39,370 nt of DNA from Polaromonas sp. (GTDB lineage Bacteria > Pseudomonadota > Gammaproteobacteria > Burkholderiales > Burkholderiaceae_C): contig JAUXPP010000072.1 of assembly GCA_030683705.1 (NCBI GenBank), forward strand, positions 1 through 39,370, read 5' to 3'. The position numbers were made by a program, and so were the translations under genes. Within the stretch, counting starts at the first letter, position 1, and the number at the start of each line of letters is the position of its first letter. Positions 16,619-24,989 of the stretch are shown piece by piece. The notes below the pieces were generated by a model. The model searched no databases and was not told the DNA's origin. It saw only the letters and a list, made by a program, of their open reading frames with translations.

Positions 16619-18049
16619 TCAGGCGGCGGCGGCAGGCTTGAGCTGCATGGACTTGAACTCGAGGAATTCCTCGAAGCCGTAAACCCCGTTTTCACGGCCG
16701 TTGCCCGACTGCTTGTAGCCGCCGAAAGGCGCATTGCCGTTGAAAGGGCCGCCATTGATGTCCACCTGGCCGGTGCGCATGCGGCGCGCCACCTTCATGG
16801 CGTGTTCGTCACTGCCGCTCCAGACGCCGCCGCCCAGGCCGTAAATGGTGCTGTTGGCAATCGCCACGGCTTCTTCCTCATCCTTGTAGGGAATGACGAC
16901 CAGCACCGGGCCGAAGATTTCTTCCTGCGCCAGCGTGTCGGTGGGTTTGATGCCGAGGATGGTCGGCTGTACGAAGTAACCTTTGTCCAGCGCCGGCGGT
17001 TCGGCGCCGCCGGCGATCACATCGGCGCCCTCTTCAATGCCGGTGCGGATGAAACCCAGCACCCGTTCGCGCTGGTTGGCGCTGACCAGTGGCCCGAGCC
17101 GGCTGCCCTCTTCCAGGCTGGGGCCCACGCTGAATTTGGCGATCGCGGTTTTGGCCAGCGCCTTGACCTCGTCGTAACGACTGGCCGGCACCAGCATGCG
17201 GGTGTGCGCCGAGCAGGTCTGGCCGCTGTTGAGCATGCAGGCCGAGATGGTGCCCTTGACCGCAGCCTCGAAGTCCGCGTCTTCCAGGATCACGCTGGCC
17301 GACTTGCCGCCGAGCTCGAGCGCAATGCGTTTGACCGACTGGCTGGCCAGTTCGCTGACCCGTTTGCCGGCGCGGGTGGAACCGGTGAAGCTGACCATGT
17401 CGACCTCGGGATGGGTCGCCAGCACCTCGCCGACCACCGGACCCATGCCGTTGACCAGGTTGAACACGCCCGGCGGCAAGCCGGCTTCATGGATGATTTC
17501 GGCCAGGATCATGGCGTTGACCGGCGCGATTTCGCTGGGTTTGAGCACCACGGTACAGCCGGCAGCCAGCGCCGGGGCGATCTTCAGCGTGATCTGGCTC
17601 AGCGGGAAGTTCCAGGGCGTGATGCAGCCGACCACCCCGATGGCTTCGCGCACCACCAGCGAATTGCCGACCTTTTTTTCCCACTCGAAGTTGCGCGCGA
17701 CCTTGGCGAAGTTGCCCCAGTGCCAGGTCGGACCGCCCACCTGCACGGTTTTGGCCATCTTCAGCGGCATGCCCACCTCACGGGCGATTGCCAGCGCCAT
17801 CTCGTCGGTGCGCGCCTTCAGGCCGGCCGCGACTTTCTCCAGATAGGCCGCGCGGGTTTCAACCGGCAAGGTGGACCAGGCGTCAAACGCTGCGCGGGCC
17901 GCCAGAACGGCGCGTTCGGCCTCCTGCGCGGTACCGGCGGGCACGGTGGCCATGACTTCCTCGGTGCTGGAGTCATGGACCGGCAGGGTTTCGGCGGATT
18001 GGGCGGCCACCCACTGGCCGTTGATGTAGTGGGAGGGGTAGGCGGTCAT
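16619..18049 (-). CDS. NAD(P)-dependent aldehyde dehydrogenase
   Basis: The 476-residue product oxidises an aldehyde to the acid. Family residues are present: Asn147 in TPWNFPL, Glu245 in ALELGGKS, and the catalytic Cys279 in [11 protein letters not shown], with [10 protein letters not shown] and the C-terminal [14 protein letters not shown]. The substrate is not clear; the closest style is that of general aldehyde dehydrogenases of the AldA/AldB type. The start is taken as ATG 18049 ([13 protein letters not shown]), because the extra 36 residues from 18157 are rich in Pro and Ser and unlike the family. It is followed directly by the acylase gene on the same strand, so the pair may be cotranscribed. 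Confidence 0.92.
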   Translation of the reverse strand: MTAYPSHYINGQWVAAQSAETLPVHDSSTEEVMATVPAGTAQEAERAVLAARAAFDAWSTLPVETRAAYLEKVAAGLKARTDEMALAIAREVGMPLKMAKTVQVGGPTWHWGNFAKVARNFEWEKKVGNSLVVREAIGVVGCITPWNFPLSQITLKIAPALAAGCTVVLKPSEIAPVNAMILAEIIHEAGLPPGVFNLVNGMGPVVGEVLATHPEVDMVSFTGSTRAGKRVSELASQSVKRIALELGGKSASVILEDADFEAAVKGTISACMLNSGQTCSAHTRMLVPASRYDEVKALAKTAIAKFSVGPSLEEGSRLGPLVSANQRERVLGFIRTGIEEGADVIAGGAEPPALDKGYFVQPTILGIKPTDTLAQEEIFGPVLVVIPYKDEEEAVAIANSTIYGLGGGVWSGSDEHAMKVARRMRTGQVDINGGPFNGNAPFGGYKQSGNGRENGVYGFEEFLEFKSMQLKPAAAA

Positions 18050-18337
18050 GGATGAACTCACAGTGTTGGGGGGAGGGATAGGGGGATCGTAGGTGAATAT
18101 GTCACAGGATTGACTGGACCTTTTTTCGGATGCGGTGACGAAAAACACTGCATTCAAAAGTATTAGTCTGATACAACTCGCAGAATCGACCTGACATTTA
18201 GTTACTAACGCGTTGATTTCTTTGTTGTTTTACGTTAACCCTGTCACACGATTGGTCTTGCATCTGTCGCTTGGCGGGCTTAATCTACCAGATCGTGCGC
18301 GGATCGGCGCCGACCCTCAAGGAAAGCCTGGAGACCT
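18050..18337. promoter_or_regulatory. AT-rich divergent promoter region (ALDH / small gene)
   Basis: This region separates the minus-strand aldehyde dehydrogenase gene from the plus-strand gene at 18338. The part at 18140-18245 is AT-rich compared with the genome and includes GTTACTAAC (18201-18209) and AACGCGTT (18207-18214), both symmetric. It must hold the promoters of the two genes, but I cannot point to a -35/-10 pair with confidence. The segment from 18271 on is open in one frame, but that frame runs through the next gene in the wrong phase. Confidence 0.35.
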
Positions 18338-18676
18338 ATGCGCTGGATTACACCTCATTTAAAAAGCAGTTTGCTTGGCTTGCTGAGTGGTGGCGACGCG
18401 ACACCGGCTGTGAAGGAAAATCGCACCGAAACCATCCGGCAGATCATGCTCAACGAGTTGGGCGAGTTTGGCGAGAGGCATTACCCGAAAATTGCGCTGC
18501 GGGTGCGTTATGCCCAGGATGCCCAGGGCCTGTGGTACGCCCGTGGCGACGTGATGGCTGTGTTGTCGGCCATGCAGGGCGAAACCATCGCGCGGCAAAA
18601 AGTCGGCATCATCACCAAGATGTTCGAGGGCCTGCTGCCAGGCAGCCTGGGCTCGCGCCGCAGTTCGCTCAACTGA
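18338..18676 (+). CDS. Conserved hypothetical protein
   Basis: The 112-residue product begins MRWITPHLKSSLLGLL and contains IRQIMLNELGEFGERHYP and VRYAQDAQGLWYARGDVMAVL. It looks soluble and alpha/beta, with no signal peptide or membrane helix. I recall proteins of this look in many Burkholderiales, but know of no function. ATG 18338 has GGAG about eight bases upstream. It is convergent with the LD-carboxypeptidase gene, 12 bp apart. The conserved Trp-Tyr-Ala-Arg motif is the most distinct part. Confidence 0.7.
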   Translation: MRWITPHLKSSLLGLLSGGDATPAVKENRTETIRQIMLNELGEFGERHYPKIALRVRYAQDAQGLWYARGDVMAVLSAMQGETIARQKVGIITKMFEGLLPGSLGSRRSSLN

Positions 18677-18688
18677 TCCCGCACCGGC

Positions 18689-19687
18689 TCAATGCCCGTG
18701 CTGATCGGGGTGCTTGTGGCCCCACAGTAAAAACGCATCCCGGCCCTCGACGGCCAAAGTCACTTTCTCACCCACCGGCAGCAGCACCTTGGTGGGCACA
18801 TGGCCGAAAGGCAACCCCATCAGCACCGGCGCCTTGATCTGCTTTTGCAGCCAGGCCACCACCGTCGCCAGTTTGAACCCCTTGTCGTGCGGCACCAGCT
18901 TGTAGTTGGTGAACTGGCCCAGCACGATGGCTTTCTGCTGCGCCAGCACACCGGCGTGCAACAGGGTCGTCAACATGCGCTCCAGCCGGTAGGGGTGCTC
19001 GTGAACCTCCTCGAGGAACAGGATGCCGCCCTTGACTGCCGGAAGATACGGTGAGCCCACCAAGGAGGTCAGCACCGCCAGGTTGCCGCCCCAGAGGACG
19101 GCATCCTTGACGCTGAAAACACCTCCAGCCCTTTCTGGCAATGCGTCAACAGCTCCTTTTTTGATAGCAGGCGACGGCAGGCGCCAGCCCGTGCCTTCAC
19201 CCTGCCCGCTCACCAGGTCCTCAAAGCAGGCTTCCATGATGTCATCGGGCTCGCCTTCGACGCCGAAGTCCTCGCCCAGCGCCGGGCCGGCCCAGGAGAC
19301 GGCGCCGGTTTTGGCCAGCAAGGCGCTCTGCAGCGCGGTGAAGTCGCTCAGGCCGACAAACTGCGTGCCCTTGTCCACCGCTTTGGCGACGGCCTTGTAG
19401 TTGATGGCCGGCAGGATGCGCGTCAGGCCGTAACCGCCGCGCGAGATCAGGGCCACATCGGCGCCACTGGCGGCCGCCCGGTGGATGGCGGCCAGGCGGG
19501 TCTCGTCGTCGCCGGCAAAACGCTGGTGGCTGGCGAGCGCAGCCTCGTCGAGCTCGACCTCGTAACCCAGCTTTTTCAGGCGCGCCACGCCACGCCTGAA
19601 AGCCGGCTTGTCGCGTACCGCGCTGGACGGGGAATAGATGTAGATATGTTTTTTCACGGCTCCGAGTATCCCACCGGTCAGGCGCAC
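18689..19687 (-). CDS. LD-carboxypeptidase (muramoyltetrapeptide carboxypeptidase, LdcA/MccF family)
   Basis: The product, up to 332 residues, belongs to peptidase family S66. It removes the terminal D-Ala from murein tetrapeptides during cytoplasmic peptidoglycan recycling. Motifs visible are [12 protein letters not shown], the nucleophile Ser in [11 protein letters not shown], the Glu in [18 protein letters not shown], and the His in [15 protein letters not shown], which make up the Ser-Glu-His triad. Two GTG starts are possible, 19687 and 19657; the shorter gives [14 protein letters not shown], which fits the family start better. Copy 4 of the 56-bp repeat inserts [19 protein letters not shown] between the Ser and Glu parts, in a loop before [11 protein letters not shown]. 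It is divergent from the TRIC-type gene 26 bp away. Confidence 0.88.
   Translation of the reverse strand: MRLTGGILGAVKKHIYIYSPSSAVRDKPAFRRGVARLKKLGYEVELDEAALASHQRFAGDDETRLAAIHRAAASGADVALISRGGYGLTRILPAINYKAVAKAVDKGTQFVGLSDFTALQSALLAKTGAVSWAGPALGEDFGVEGEPDDIMEACFEDLVSGQGEGTGWRLPSPAIKKGAVDALPERAGGVFSVKDAVLWGGNLAVLTSLVGSPYLPAVKGGILFLEEVHEHPYRLERMLTTLLHAGVLAQQKAIVLGQFTNYKLVPHDKGFKLATVVAWLQKQIKAPVLMGLPFGHVPTKVLLPVGEKVTLAVEGRDAFLLWGHKHPDQHGH
19113..19168 (-). repeat. 56-bp in-frame dispersed element, copy 4 (inside the LD-carboxypeptidase gene)
   Basis: On the gene strand it starts with GCTATCAAAAAAGGAGC and encodes [19 protein letters not shown], matching copy 3. It is the most diverged copy in the core (GCATTGCC instead of GCTCGTCC), and its far end may be one base shorter than the other copies. 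The reading frame of the host is intact. Confidence 0.8.
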
Positions 19688-19713
19688 CCTTCGCAGCGGG
19701 TATAAACGCCGCC

Positions 19714-20322
19714 ATGCTGCTTTATTTTCTCGACCTGTTTGGTGTCGCCGTGTTTTCGGTCAGCGGTGCCCTGGCCGCCGGCCGGCTCGAACTCGACCTG
19801 CTGGGCGTCGTCGTGCTGGCCTCGTTGACGGCGATCGGCGGCGGCACGCTGCGTGACGTGCTGATGAACCGGCATCCGGTGTTCTGGATGGCCAACCCGA
19901 CCTACCTGATCGTGATCTGCGCCGCAGCGCTGGGCACGGTGCTGTATGTGCAGTTTCTGCCGATTCCGGCGCAAGCGCTGCTGGTCGCCGACGCGCTGGG
20001 CCTGGCGCTATTTGCGCTGAGCGGCGCGCAACTGGCCGAGGCGGCGCGGCTGCACCCGTTGATCGTCGTGCTCATGGGCACCATGACCGGCGTTGCCGGC
20101 GGCGTGATGCGCGACATCTTCAGCAACCAGATCCCGCTGCTGCTGCGCCAGGACATTTACGCCACGGCGGCGATCGCCGGCATTGCGCTTTACCTGGTCC
20201 TGAAGGCGCTGGGGCTGAATCCGTCCTGGGCGTTCTGGACCGGCATGGTGGTGGTGATGGCGCTGCGCCTGAGTGCGATTTTCCTCGGTTGGCATTTGCC
20301 GGTGTTCCGGCATCCCTACTAG
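19714..20322 (+). CDS. Trimeric intracellular cation channel (TRIC) family membrane protein, YicG/UPF0126
   Basis: The 202-residue product is almost entirely hydrophobic, with about seven membrane helices arranged as two similar halves. Each half ends with a glycine-rich motif: [19 protein letters not shown] in the first and [18 protein letters not shown] in the second. This is the pattern of prokaryotic TRIC channels (YicG/YadS), which conduct monovalent cations. Length is typical. Its TAG stop overlaps the TAG stop of the convergent tadA fusion in the palindrome CTAG at 20319-20322, so the two genes share all but one base of their stops. Confidence 0.9.
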   Translation: MLLYFLDLFGVAVFSVSGALAAGRLELDLLGVVVLASLTAIGGGTLRDVLMNRHPVFWMANPTYLIVICAAALGTVLYVQFLPIPAQALLVADALGLALFALSGAQLAEAARLHPLIVVLMGTMTGVAGGVMRDIFSNQIPLLLRQDIYATAAIAGIALYLVLKALGLNPSWAFWTGMVVVMALRLSAIFLGWHLPVFRHPY

Positions 20323-21707
20323 GGCCTGCTGAAAAAATCCACCGCACGCCGCGCAATCGGCTCGCCGCGTTCCTGCACAAAATGCCCGGCGTCTTCGAGC
20401 AGCAGCGGCTCGGGACAGCCGCGGATCATCTGCTGCAACTCGCGCATCACCGGCAGGCCCAGCACCGGGTCCTGCGTGCCCACGGCCATCAGGGTCTGGC
20501 CTTGCCAGCGCTCGCGCCAGAAGTCCCGCGCCTGTCGCGACACCTCTGCGCCCGGTGAATGGGCCAATTCCGGCACCATGGGCGGGAAGGCACGCAAGGC
20601 GGCGCGGTGGCCCCGGTCCGGAAACGGCGCGTTGTAGGCGGCACATTCGGCGGCGCTCATCTGCGGGTTGCCGCGGGCGAACAGCCGTGCCACATCGAAC
20701 TCCGGGTTTTTGGCGCACATCTCGCGCCAGGCCAGAAAGCCGGCCGACAGCGGCCGCTCGCCGGTCGCCAGCGTGGTGTTCATGACCAGCAGGCCGCGGT
20801 AACGCTGTGGCGCAGCCATCGGCAGGGTCAGGCCCAGCAGGCCGCCCCAGTCCTGCACCACCAGCACGACGTTGCGCAGATCCAGCCGCTCGACCAATTC
20901 CAGCAGGTTCTGCCGGTGCCCGTCAAAGCTGTGGAAACTGTCTTTTTTGGGTTTGTCGCTTTTGCCGAAACCAATCAGGTCGGGCGCCACCACGCGGTGA
21001 CCGGCTTCGAGGAACACCGGGATCATCTTGCGGTACAGGTAGCTCCAGGCCGGATTGCCGTGCAGGCACAGCCAAGTCACACCCTCTGCCTCACGCGGGC
21101 CTTCGTCGAGGTAATGCATACGCAAGCCGGCCAGCGATGGCAGGTCGCTGAGGTAGTTCGGCCGCCAAGGGTAGCCCGGCAAACCAAAAAAAGCCTGGTC
21201 GGGGGTGCGCAGGGCGTCCTCCCGCAGGGGATGGGCGGCGCGTGTTTCCTCGCGCTGCACGCTGCGCCGTTGCCTGAAAAAGTCCTGCAGTGCGGCGCCG
21301 CACGCCTCAGCCAGCACCCCGCCCTGCACCTGCGTCTGGTGGTTGAGCAGCGTCTGGTCGAACAGGTTGAGCACCGAACCAGCGGCCCCGGTTTTGGGAT
21401 CGGCCGCGCCGAACACCACCCGTTTGAGCCGGGCATGCAGCATGGCGCCGCTGCACATGGCGCAGGGCTCCAGCGTCACGAACAGTTCGCAGTCTTCCAG
21501 CCGGTAGTTGCCCAGCGCCTGCGCGCCAGCGCGCAAGGCCAGCATCTCCGCATGCGCCGTCGGGTCCTGGCCGCCTATGGGCGCATTTCGGCCGGTGGCG
21601 ATGACCTGGCCCTGGTGCACCAGCACGGCGCCGACCGGCACTTCGCCGGCAGACGCTGCCTCGCCGGCTTGCGCCAGCGCCAGGCGCATGAAGTCTTCGT
21701 CACCCAT
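20319..21707 (-). CDS. tadA: Fusion of tRNA adenosine-34 deaminase TadA and a haloalkane-dehalogenase-like hydrolase
   Basis: The 462-residue product combines two enzymes. Residues 1 to about 150 are TadA, which converts A34 to inosine in tRNA-Arg: zinc ligands and proton donor in TAHAEM (His52, Glu54) and PCAMC (Cys82, Cys85). Residues of about 165-462 form an alpha/beta hydrolase that strongly resembles DhlA-type haloalkane dehalogenases: [17 protein letters not shown], nucleophile Asp286 in VVQDWGG with halide-type Trp287, a second Trp327 (GFLAWREM), Asp413 in GTQDPVLG and His442 in EDAGHFVQE. The pentad looks complete. The linker (about 140-165) is polar. The ribosome binding site AGGAGC lies inside copy 5 of the 56-bp repeat. 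TadA is essential, so the first domain is surely active; whether the second acts on haloalkanes is inference. Confidence 0.92.
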   Translation of the reverse strand: MGDEDFMRLALAQAGEAASAGEVPVGAVLVHQGQVIATGRNAPIGGQDPTAHAEMLALRAGAQALGNYRLEDCELFVTLEPCAMCSGAMLHARLKRVVFGAADPKTGAAGSVLNLFDQTLLNHQTQVQGGVLAEACGAALQDFFRQRRSVQREETRAAHPLREDALRTPDQAFFGLPGYPWRPNYLSDLPSLAGLRMHYLDEGPREAEGVTWLCLHGNPAWSYLYRKMIPVFLEAGHRVVAPDLIGFGKSDKPKKDSFHSFDGHRQNLLELVERLDLRNVVLVVQDWGGLLGLTLPMAAPQRYRGLLVMNTTLATGERPLSAGFLAWREMCAKNPEFDVARLFARGNPQMSAAECAAYNAPFPDRGHRAALRAFPPMVPELAHSPGAEVSRQARDFWRERWQGQTLMAVGTQDPVLGLPVMRELQQMIRGCPEPLLLEDAGHFVQERGEPIARRAVDFFSRP

Positions 21708-21710
21708 GGT

Positions 21711-21766
21711 GCTCCTGTTTTGATAGCTGCTTACGCTCGTCAGTCATGGTCTGAGCGCCGATTCAA
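21711..21766 (+). repeat. 56-bp in-frame dispersed element, copy 5 (tadA leader)
   Basis: The copy starts with GCTCCTGTTTTGATAGC (21711-21727) and TGCTTACGCTCGTC. Its distal half is diverged but still aligns end to end with copy 2. It fills the gap between paiB and the tadA fusion. On the opposite strand its edge reads AACAGGAGC three bases before the tadA ATG and so supplies the ribosome binding site. Translated in the standard frame it gives APVLIAAYARQSWSERRF. Confidence 0.7.
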
Positions 21767-21770
21767 TTCA

Positions 21771-22397
21771 TTATTCGGGGTCGGCAGCAGCCATGCCCAG
21801 CCGGTCCATCCACTGCCCCAGCGCCTGCTCATCGGGCGAACCCGCGGCGTAGACGGCTCTCATCGCGGCATAGGCTTCTCGGCGGTGCTGGTTGAGCTTG
21901 ATCTTGCATTGCAGCTCTGTCACCTGAAGTTCAAACGCCACAATACCGGCCAGCATCTTGTGGGCGAACTCCTCTCCCAGCCCGCGCCACTGTTCGGCAT
22001 ACGGCGGCTCGTGATCGCCGATCAGCTTTTTCAGCAGGGCGTCCTTGCCGGCAGGCTCCTCGATCAGCGTGGCCTGCACGGTGCAATGCACCGCCAGGTA
22101 GTTCCAGGTCGGCACACGCGCCAGGTCGGGGTAAACCTTGGGCGACATATAGGCGTGCGGCCCGAGAAAGGTCACCACCGCCTGGGGCCTGGCCTGCAGG
22201 TAGCGCCAGTGCGGGTTGGGTTTGGCCACATGGCCGAGCAGGACCATCTGCTCGCCGCGCATCTCCAGGTGCAGCGGCAGGTGCGTGACATAGGGCAAAC
22301 CGGCCTCATCGATGCTGATCAGGCTGGCGAAGGGATGGCTCCGGATCAGCTGGACGGCCTGCTCGGCCTGGCCTTTGAATTGGGGGGGCTGGTACAT
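21771..22397 (-). CDS. PaiB-type FMN-binding negative transcriptional regulator
   Basis: The 208-residue product belongs to the PaiB family: MYQPPQF start, FASLISIDEAGLPYVTHLPL, GHVAKPNPHWR, the SPKVYP(D)...VPTWNYLAVHC region at about residues 85-105, and IVAFELQVTELQCKIKLNQHR. The fold is a split-barrel flavin-binding domain. In Bacillus PaiB represses sporulation and protease genes; in proteobacteria the role is unknown. It is separated from the tadA fusion by 63 bp that consist mainly of repeat copy 5. A 60-bp gap separates it from the mocR stop. Confidence 0.9.
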   Translation of the reverse strand: MYQPPQFKGQAEQAVQLIRSHPFASLISIDEAGLPYVTHLPLHLEMRGEQMVLLGHVAKPNPHWRYLQARPQAVVTFLGPHAYMSPKVYPDLARVPTWNYLAVHCTVQATLIEEPAGKDALLKKLIGDHEPPYAEQWRGLGEEFAHKMLAGIVAFELQVTELQCKIKLNQHRREAYAAMRAVYAAGSPDEQALGQWMDRLGMAAADPE

Positions 22398-22457
22398 AGG
22401 CGGAAGTATCAGACAAAAACAACAAGGAGCCGTTTCAATGAGGCGCTCCTTCGCATA

Positions 22458-23945
22458 TTAGCCTTCAAGGATAGCCTGGCGCAGCGTCTGAACGGCCGCG
22501 GGAATGCGCGCATCTGACAAGTTGGAAAAGCCCAGCATCAGAGCCGGCGGAAAGCGCCCCTCTACGGTGAAGTCAGACAACGGACGTGGCAACAGCCCGA
22601 GCCGCCATGCGTTTTCGGCCACACGGCGATCATCCAGGTGGGGGGGAAGCCAGCCGATAACGTGTAGACCCGCGTTGAGAACCTCGGTACGCACGAGGTC
22701 CTGCAAATTCTCATGCAGATGGCGCTGTAGTGCATCCTGACGCCTTCGATAGTGCGTACGCATTGCACGCACATGCGATTCAAACGCACCGCTTTCAATC
22801 AGGTGCGCAATGCTGAGCTGCGTGGCCAGGTTGGGTGGCCTTCCAACCAGATCAATCAGTTTTGACATGACATTGACGTAGCGTCGTGGCACCACCAGGT
22901 AGCCAACGCCAAGCGACGGAAGCAGGGTCTTGCTGAAGGTGCCGAAATACAGGACGCGCCCGTCTGGGTCCAGACCCTGTAGCGAAGGGGCTGGGGAACC
23001 GCCAAAGCGGTACTCACCGTCGTAATCATCCTCGAGTATCAGTGCGTCACGTTCGTGCGCCCAGCGCAGCAACTCGAGTCGCCGGCTCAGGCTCATCGTG
23101 TGACCCAGCGGAGCCTGTCGCGCTGGCGTGACGTAAGCGAAGCGGGCATGGTCATCGCGCAGGCGCCCCTCTGCGACCATCAGTCCCTCGGCATCGACCG
23201 AAACTGCCGTGGTCCTGAGCCGGAACAAGGCGAACGATCTGCGCGCGCCCGGGTAACCTGGGTTCTCGGTCCAGGCACCGTCGCCGGGGTTAGACAGCCC
23301 GAGCATGATCAGGTGCAGCGCCTGATGCGCTCCTGAAATGATAAAAACCTGCGATGGCTCGCAGATCACGCCTCTGCTCGCCCCCAAGTACGCGGCAACC
23401 TGCTCGCGAAGCACTGGCGTCCCCTCGGCTGGACAGCGCGCCGCGCCGCGCCCAATGACGTCCAGTGAGACGCGCCGCTGGATGCGCACGTACAGTTTTG
23501 CCGGAAAGGCGGCGATGTCCGGAATGCCTGGATGGAAAGGCTGCGCGAGCATGCCGCGCTCCGGCCTTGCTGCTGTTGTGCCTTCCATTCGCTTCGCCAG
23601 CGTCGGCGATCGCTCCGCTATCTCCGGCGTTGGACAGCTGGACTGACGGGGCACCAGCACTGCCTGCGCGTCAGGCAGCACTTCGGGGATGAATGTGCCG
23701 GATTTCTCCCGCCCAATCAGATAGCCCTCGGACTTCAACTGCTCGTAGGCCTGAGCGACAGTTGTGCGTGATACCCCCAGCTCGGTGGCCAAGTTTCGTG
23801 TAGCAGGCATGCGCATGCCTGGCTTGATGCACCCCGAGATGACGAATTCACGCAAGGCCTGAAACAACTCCCGGCCTATCGGTGTGCGGCTGTTGCGGGA
23901 CAGGTTCAGACCTGGAAGTAGCGCGCCTGAACGTTGTCGGGCCAT
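22458..23945 (-). CDS. MocR-family regulator (GntR wHTH plus aminotransferase domain)
   Basis: The 495-residue product has an N-terminal winged helix-turn-helix (residues of about 22-85, RMPATRNLATELGVSRTTVAQAYEQL region) and a fold-type I aminotransferase-like domain (about 130-490). The PLP lysine is Lys339 in YFGTFSKTLLP, and Asp307 in LEDDYDGEYRF binds the ring nitrogen. The usual VTPSHQ motif reads VTPARQ here, a change at a conserved position. MocR proteins sense an amino compound or PLP and control neighbouring genes. Here the neighbours are the divergent amidohydrolase-TRAP genes. GGAG lies six bases before ATG 23945. The 92-bp divergent gap holds repeated GATTCTGG sites. Confidence 0.93.
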   Translation of the reverse strand: MARQRSGALLPGLNLSRNSRTPIGRELFQALREFVISGCIKPGMRMPATRNLATELGVSRTTVAQAYEQLKSEGYLIGREKSGTFIPEVLPDAQAVLVPRQSSCPTPEIAERSPTLAKRMEGTTAARPERGMLAQPFHPGIPDIAAFPAKLYVRIQRRVSLDVIGRGAARCPAEGTPVLREQVAAYLGASRGVICEPSQVFIISGAHQALHLIMLGLSNPGDGAWTENPGYPGARRSFALFRLRTTAVSVDAEGLMVAEGRLRDDHARFAYVTPARQAPLGHTMSLSRRLELLRWAHERDALILEDDYDGEYRFGGSPAPSLQGLDPDGRVLYFGTFSKTLLPSLGVGYLVVPRRYVNVMSKLIDLVGRPPNLATQLSIAHLIESGAFESHVRAMRTHYRRRQDALQRHLHENLQDLVRTEVLNAGLHVIGWLPPHLDDRRVAENAWRLGLLPRPLSDFTVEGRFPPALMLGFSNLSDARIPAAVQTLRQAILEG

Positions 23946-23961
23946 GTTGAACTCCGGTTAT

Positions 23962-24018
23962 CCAGTGATTCTGGCATCTGAATATATTCGATTCTGGCCG
24001 TATCTGACAGTCCAGAAT
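23962..24018. promoter_or_regulatory. Repeated operator-like sites between mocR and the amidohydrolase gene
   Basis: Two direct repeats, GATTCTGG at 23967-23974 and 23990-23997, are each followed by ATCTGA (23976-23981 and 24002-24007). An inverted partner, CCAGAAT at 24012-24018, pairs with ATTCTGG at 23991-23997, and CCAGtgattCTGG occurs at 23962-23974. Direct repeats about two helical turns apart are the known binding pattern of MocR regulators. A TATATT box at 23983-23988 lies between the repeats. The site would let one regulator govern both divergent genes. Confidence 0.6.
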
Positions 24019-24037
24019 TTGACTAGCATGCAGCTCT

Positions 24038-24946
24038 ATGTTGAACATTCCGGCTATTTCAAACACCGCGCGACCTTCTCCCGGCTACCTGCCGTTCCAC
24101 GCTGAGGTCTCCCCACTTTCGCGGCCATTGCCTCGCGGGGCGTGCGACTGTCACTTCCACATTTTTGAGCCCGGTGGCGCCGAAAATATGCCGTTTCCTT
24201 TTTATGAGCCACGCAGCTACACGCCTACCCAAGCTCCGCTGGCCGCGTATCGCGCGATGGCCGAGGCCCTCGGTCTCGAACGCGCGGTGCTTGTGCACCC
24301 CAGTGTTTATGGCAGGGACCACACCAGCTTCGAGCACTGGCTGAAAGTCTGCAGTGGCTGGATGCGCGGCGTTGCCGTGGTCTACCCGGATACACCGATA
24401 GCTGATATTGAGCGCTGGCATGCACTCGGTGCCCGCGGCACGCGTTTCAATGCCTTGTTTGACGGTGGAGTGCCGGTTGAGGCGCTGCCGCGGATCCTTG
24501 GGCGTGTGCGCGACTTTGGTTGGCACCTGCAGGTATTGATGGATGTGTCGCGCGACGCGAAGCAGGTTTTGACCCTTGTCGACTTTGGGGTGCCGCTGGT
24601 CGTGGACCATTGTGGTCACGTTCCGGCCGACCAGGCACTGACCAGCACCGGATTTCTGAATCTGTTGGCCCTGCTGCGAGAGGGTCGCGTTTGGGTGAAG
24701 CTGTCTGGCCTTTACCGTCTTACCAGCCAGCGCGGCGGCTTTGCCGACACCTTGCCACTCGTTGAGGCGCTGCTGCGCGCCAACCCCAGCCAATTGGTAT
24801 GGGGCAGCGACTGGCCGCACCCTGCCATCGCGCCGCCGATGGTCAACGATGGTGACCTCGTACAAGCTCTTCTGGATGCCTGTAGCGCTGCAGAGCTGCA
24901 ACAGGTATTGGTCGACAACCCCAACAGGCTGTACTGGCAGCACTAA
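24038..24946 (+). CDS. Amidohydrolase-2 family hydrolase (LigI / lactonase-like)
   Basis: The 302-residue product is a TIM-barrel metal-dependent hydrolase of the amidohydrolase-2 family. Motifs are CDCHFHIFEPG (about residues 36-46), RAVLVHPSVYGRDH, VDHCGHVPA and LVWGSDWPHP. Characterised relatives hydrolyse 2-pyrone-4,6-dicarboxylate or sugar lactones. The start is ATG 24038, without a recognisable Shine-Dalgarno sequence; the first 30 residues are poorly conserved in style, so the true start may lie slightly downstream. It begins a plus-strand cluster with a complete TRAP transporter 43 bp later. The likely substrate is a cyclic ester of a carboxylic acid imported by that transporter, which is inference from context. 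Confidence 0.85.
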   Translation: MLNIPAISNTARPSPGYLPFHAEVSPLSRPLPRGACDCHFHIFEPGGAENMPFPFYEPRSYTPTQAPLAAYRAMAEALGLERAVLVHPSVYGRDHTSFEHWLKVCSGWMRGVAVVYPDTPIADIERWHALGARGTRFNALFDGGVPVEALPRILGRVRDFGWHLQVLMDVSRDAKQVLTLVDFGVPLVVDHCGHVPADQALTSTGFLNLLALLREGRVWVKLSGLYRLTSQRGGFADTLPLVEALLRANPSQLVWGSDWPHPAIAPPMVNDGDLVQALLDACSAAELQQVLVDNPNRLYWQH

Positions 24947-24989
24947 CGAGCAAACTGACCCCGTGTAATCATTCCTAAAGGAGACAACC

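Noticed and set aside
18271..18837. A plus-strand frame from 18271 with a helical-looking start (GLIYQIVRGSAPTLKESLET)
   Set aside because: It overlaps the better supported 18338-18676 gene in another phase and soon loses protein character. A frameshifted older start is possible but unsupported.
20559..22517. A 652-codon open frame on the plus strand opposite tadA and paiB
   Set aside because: It is antisense to two recognised genes and has no domain of its own.
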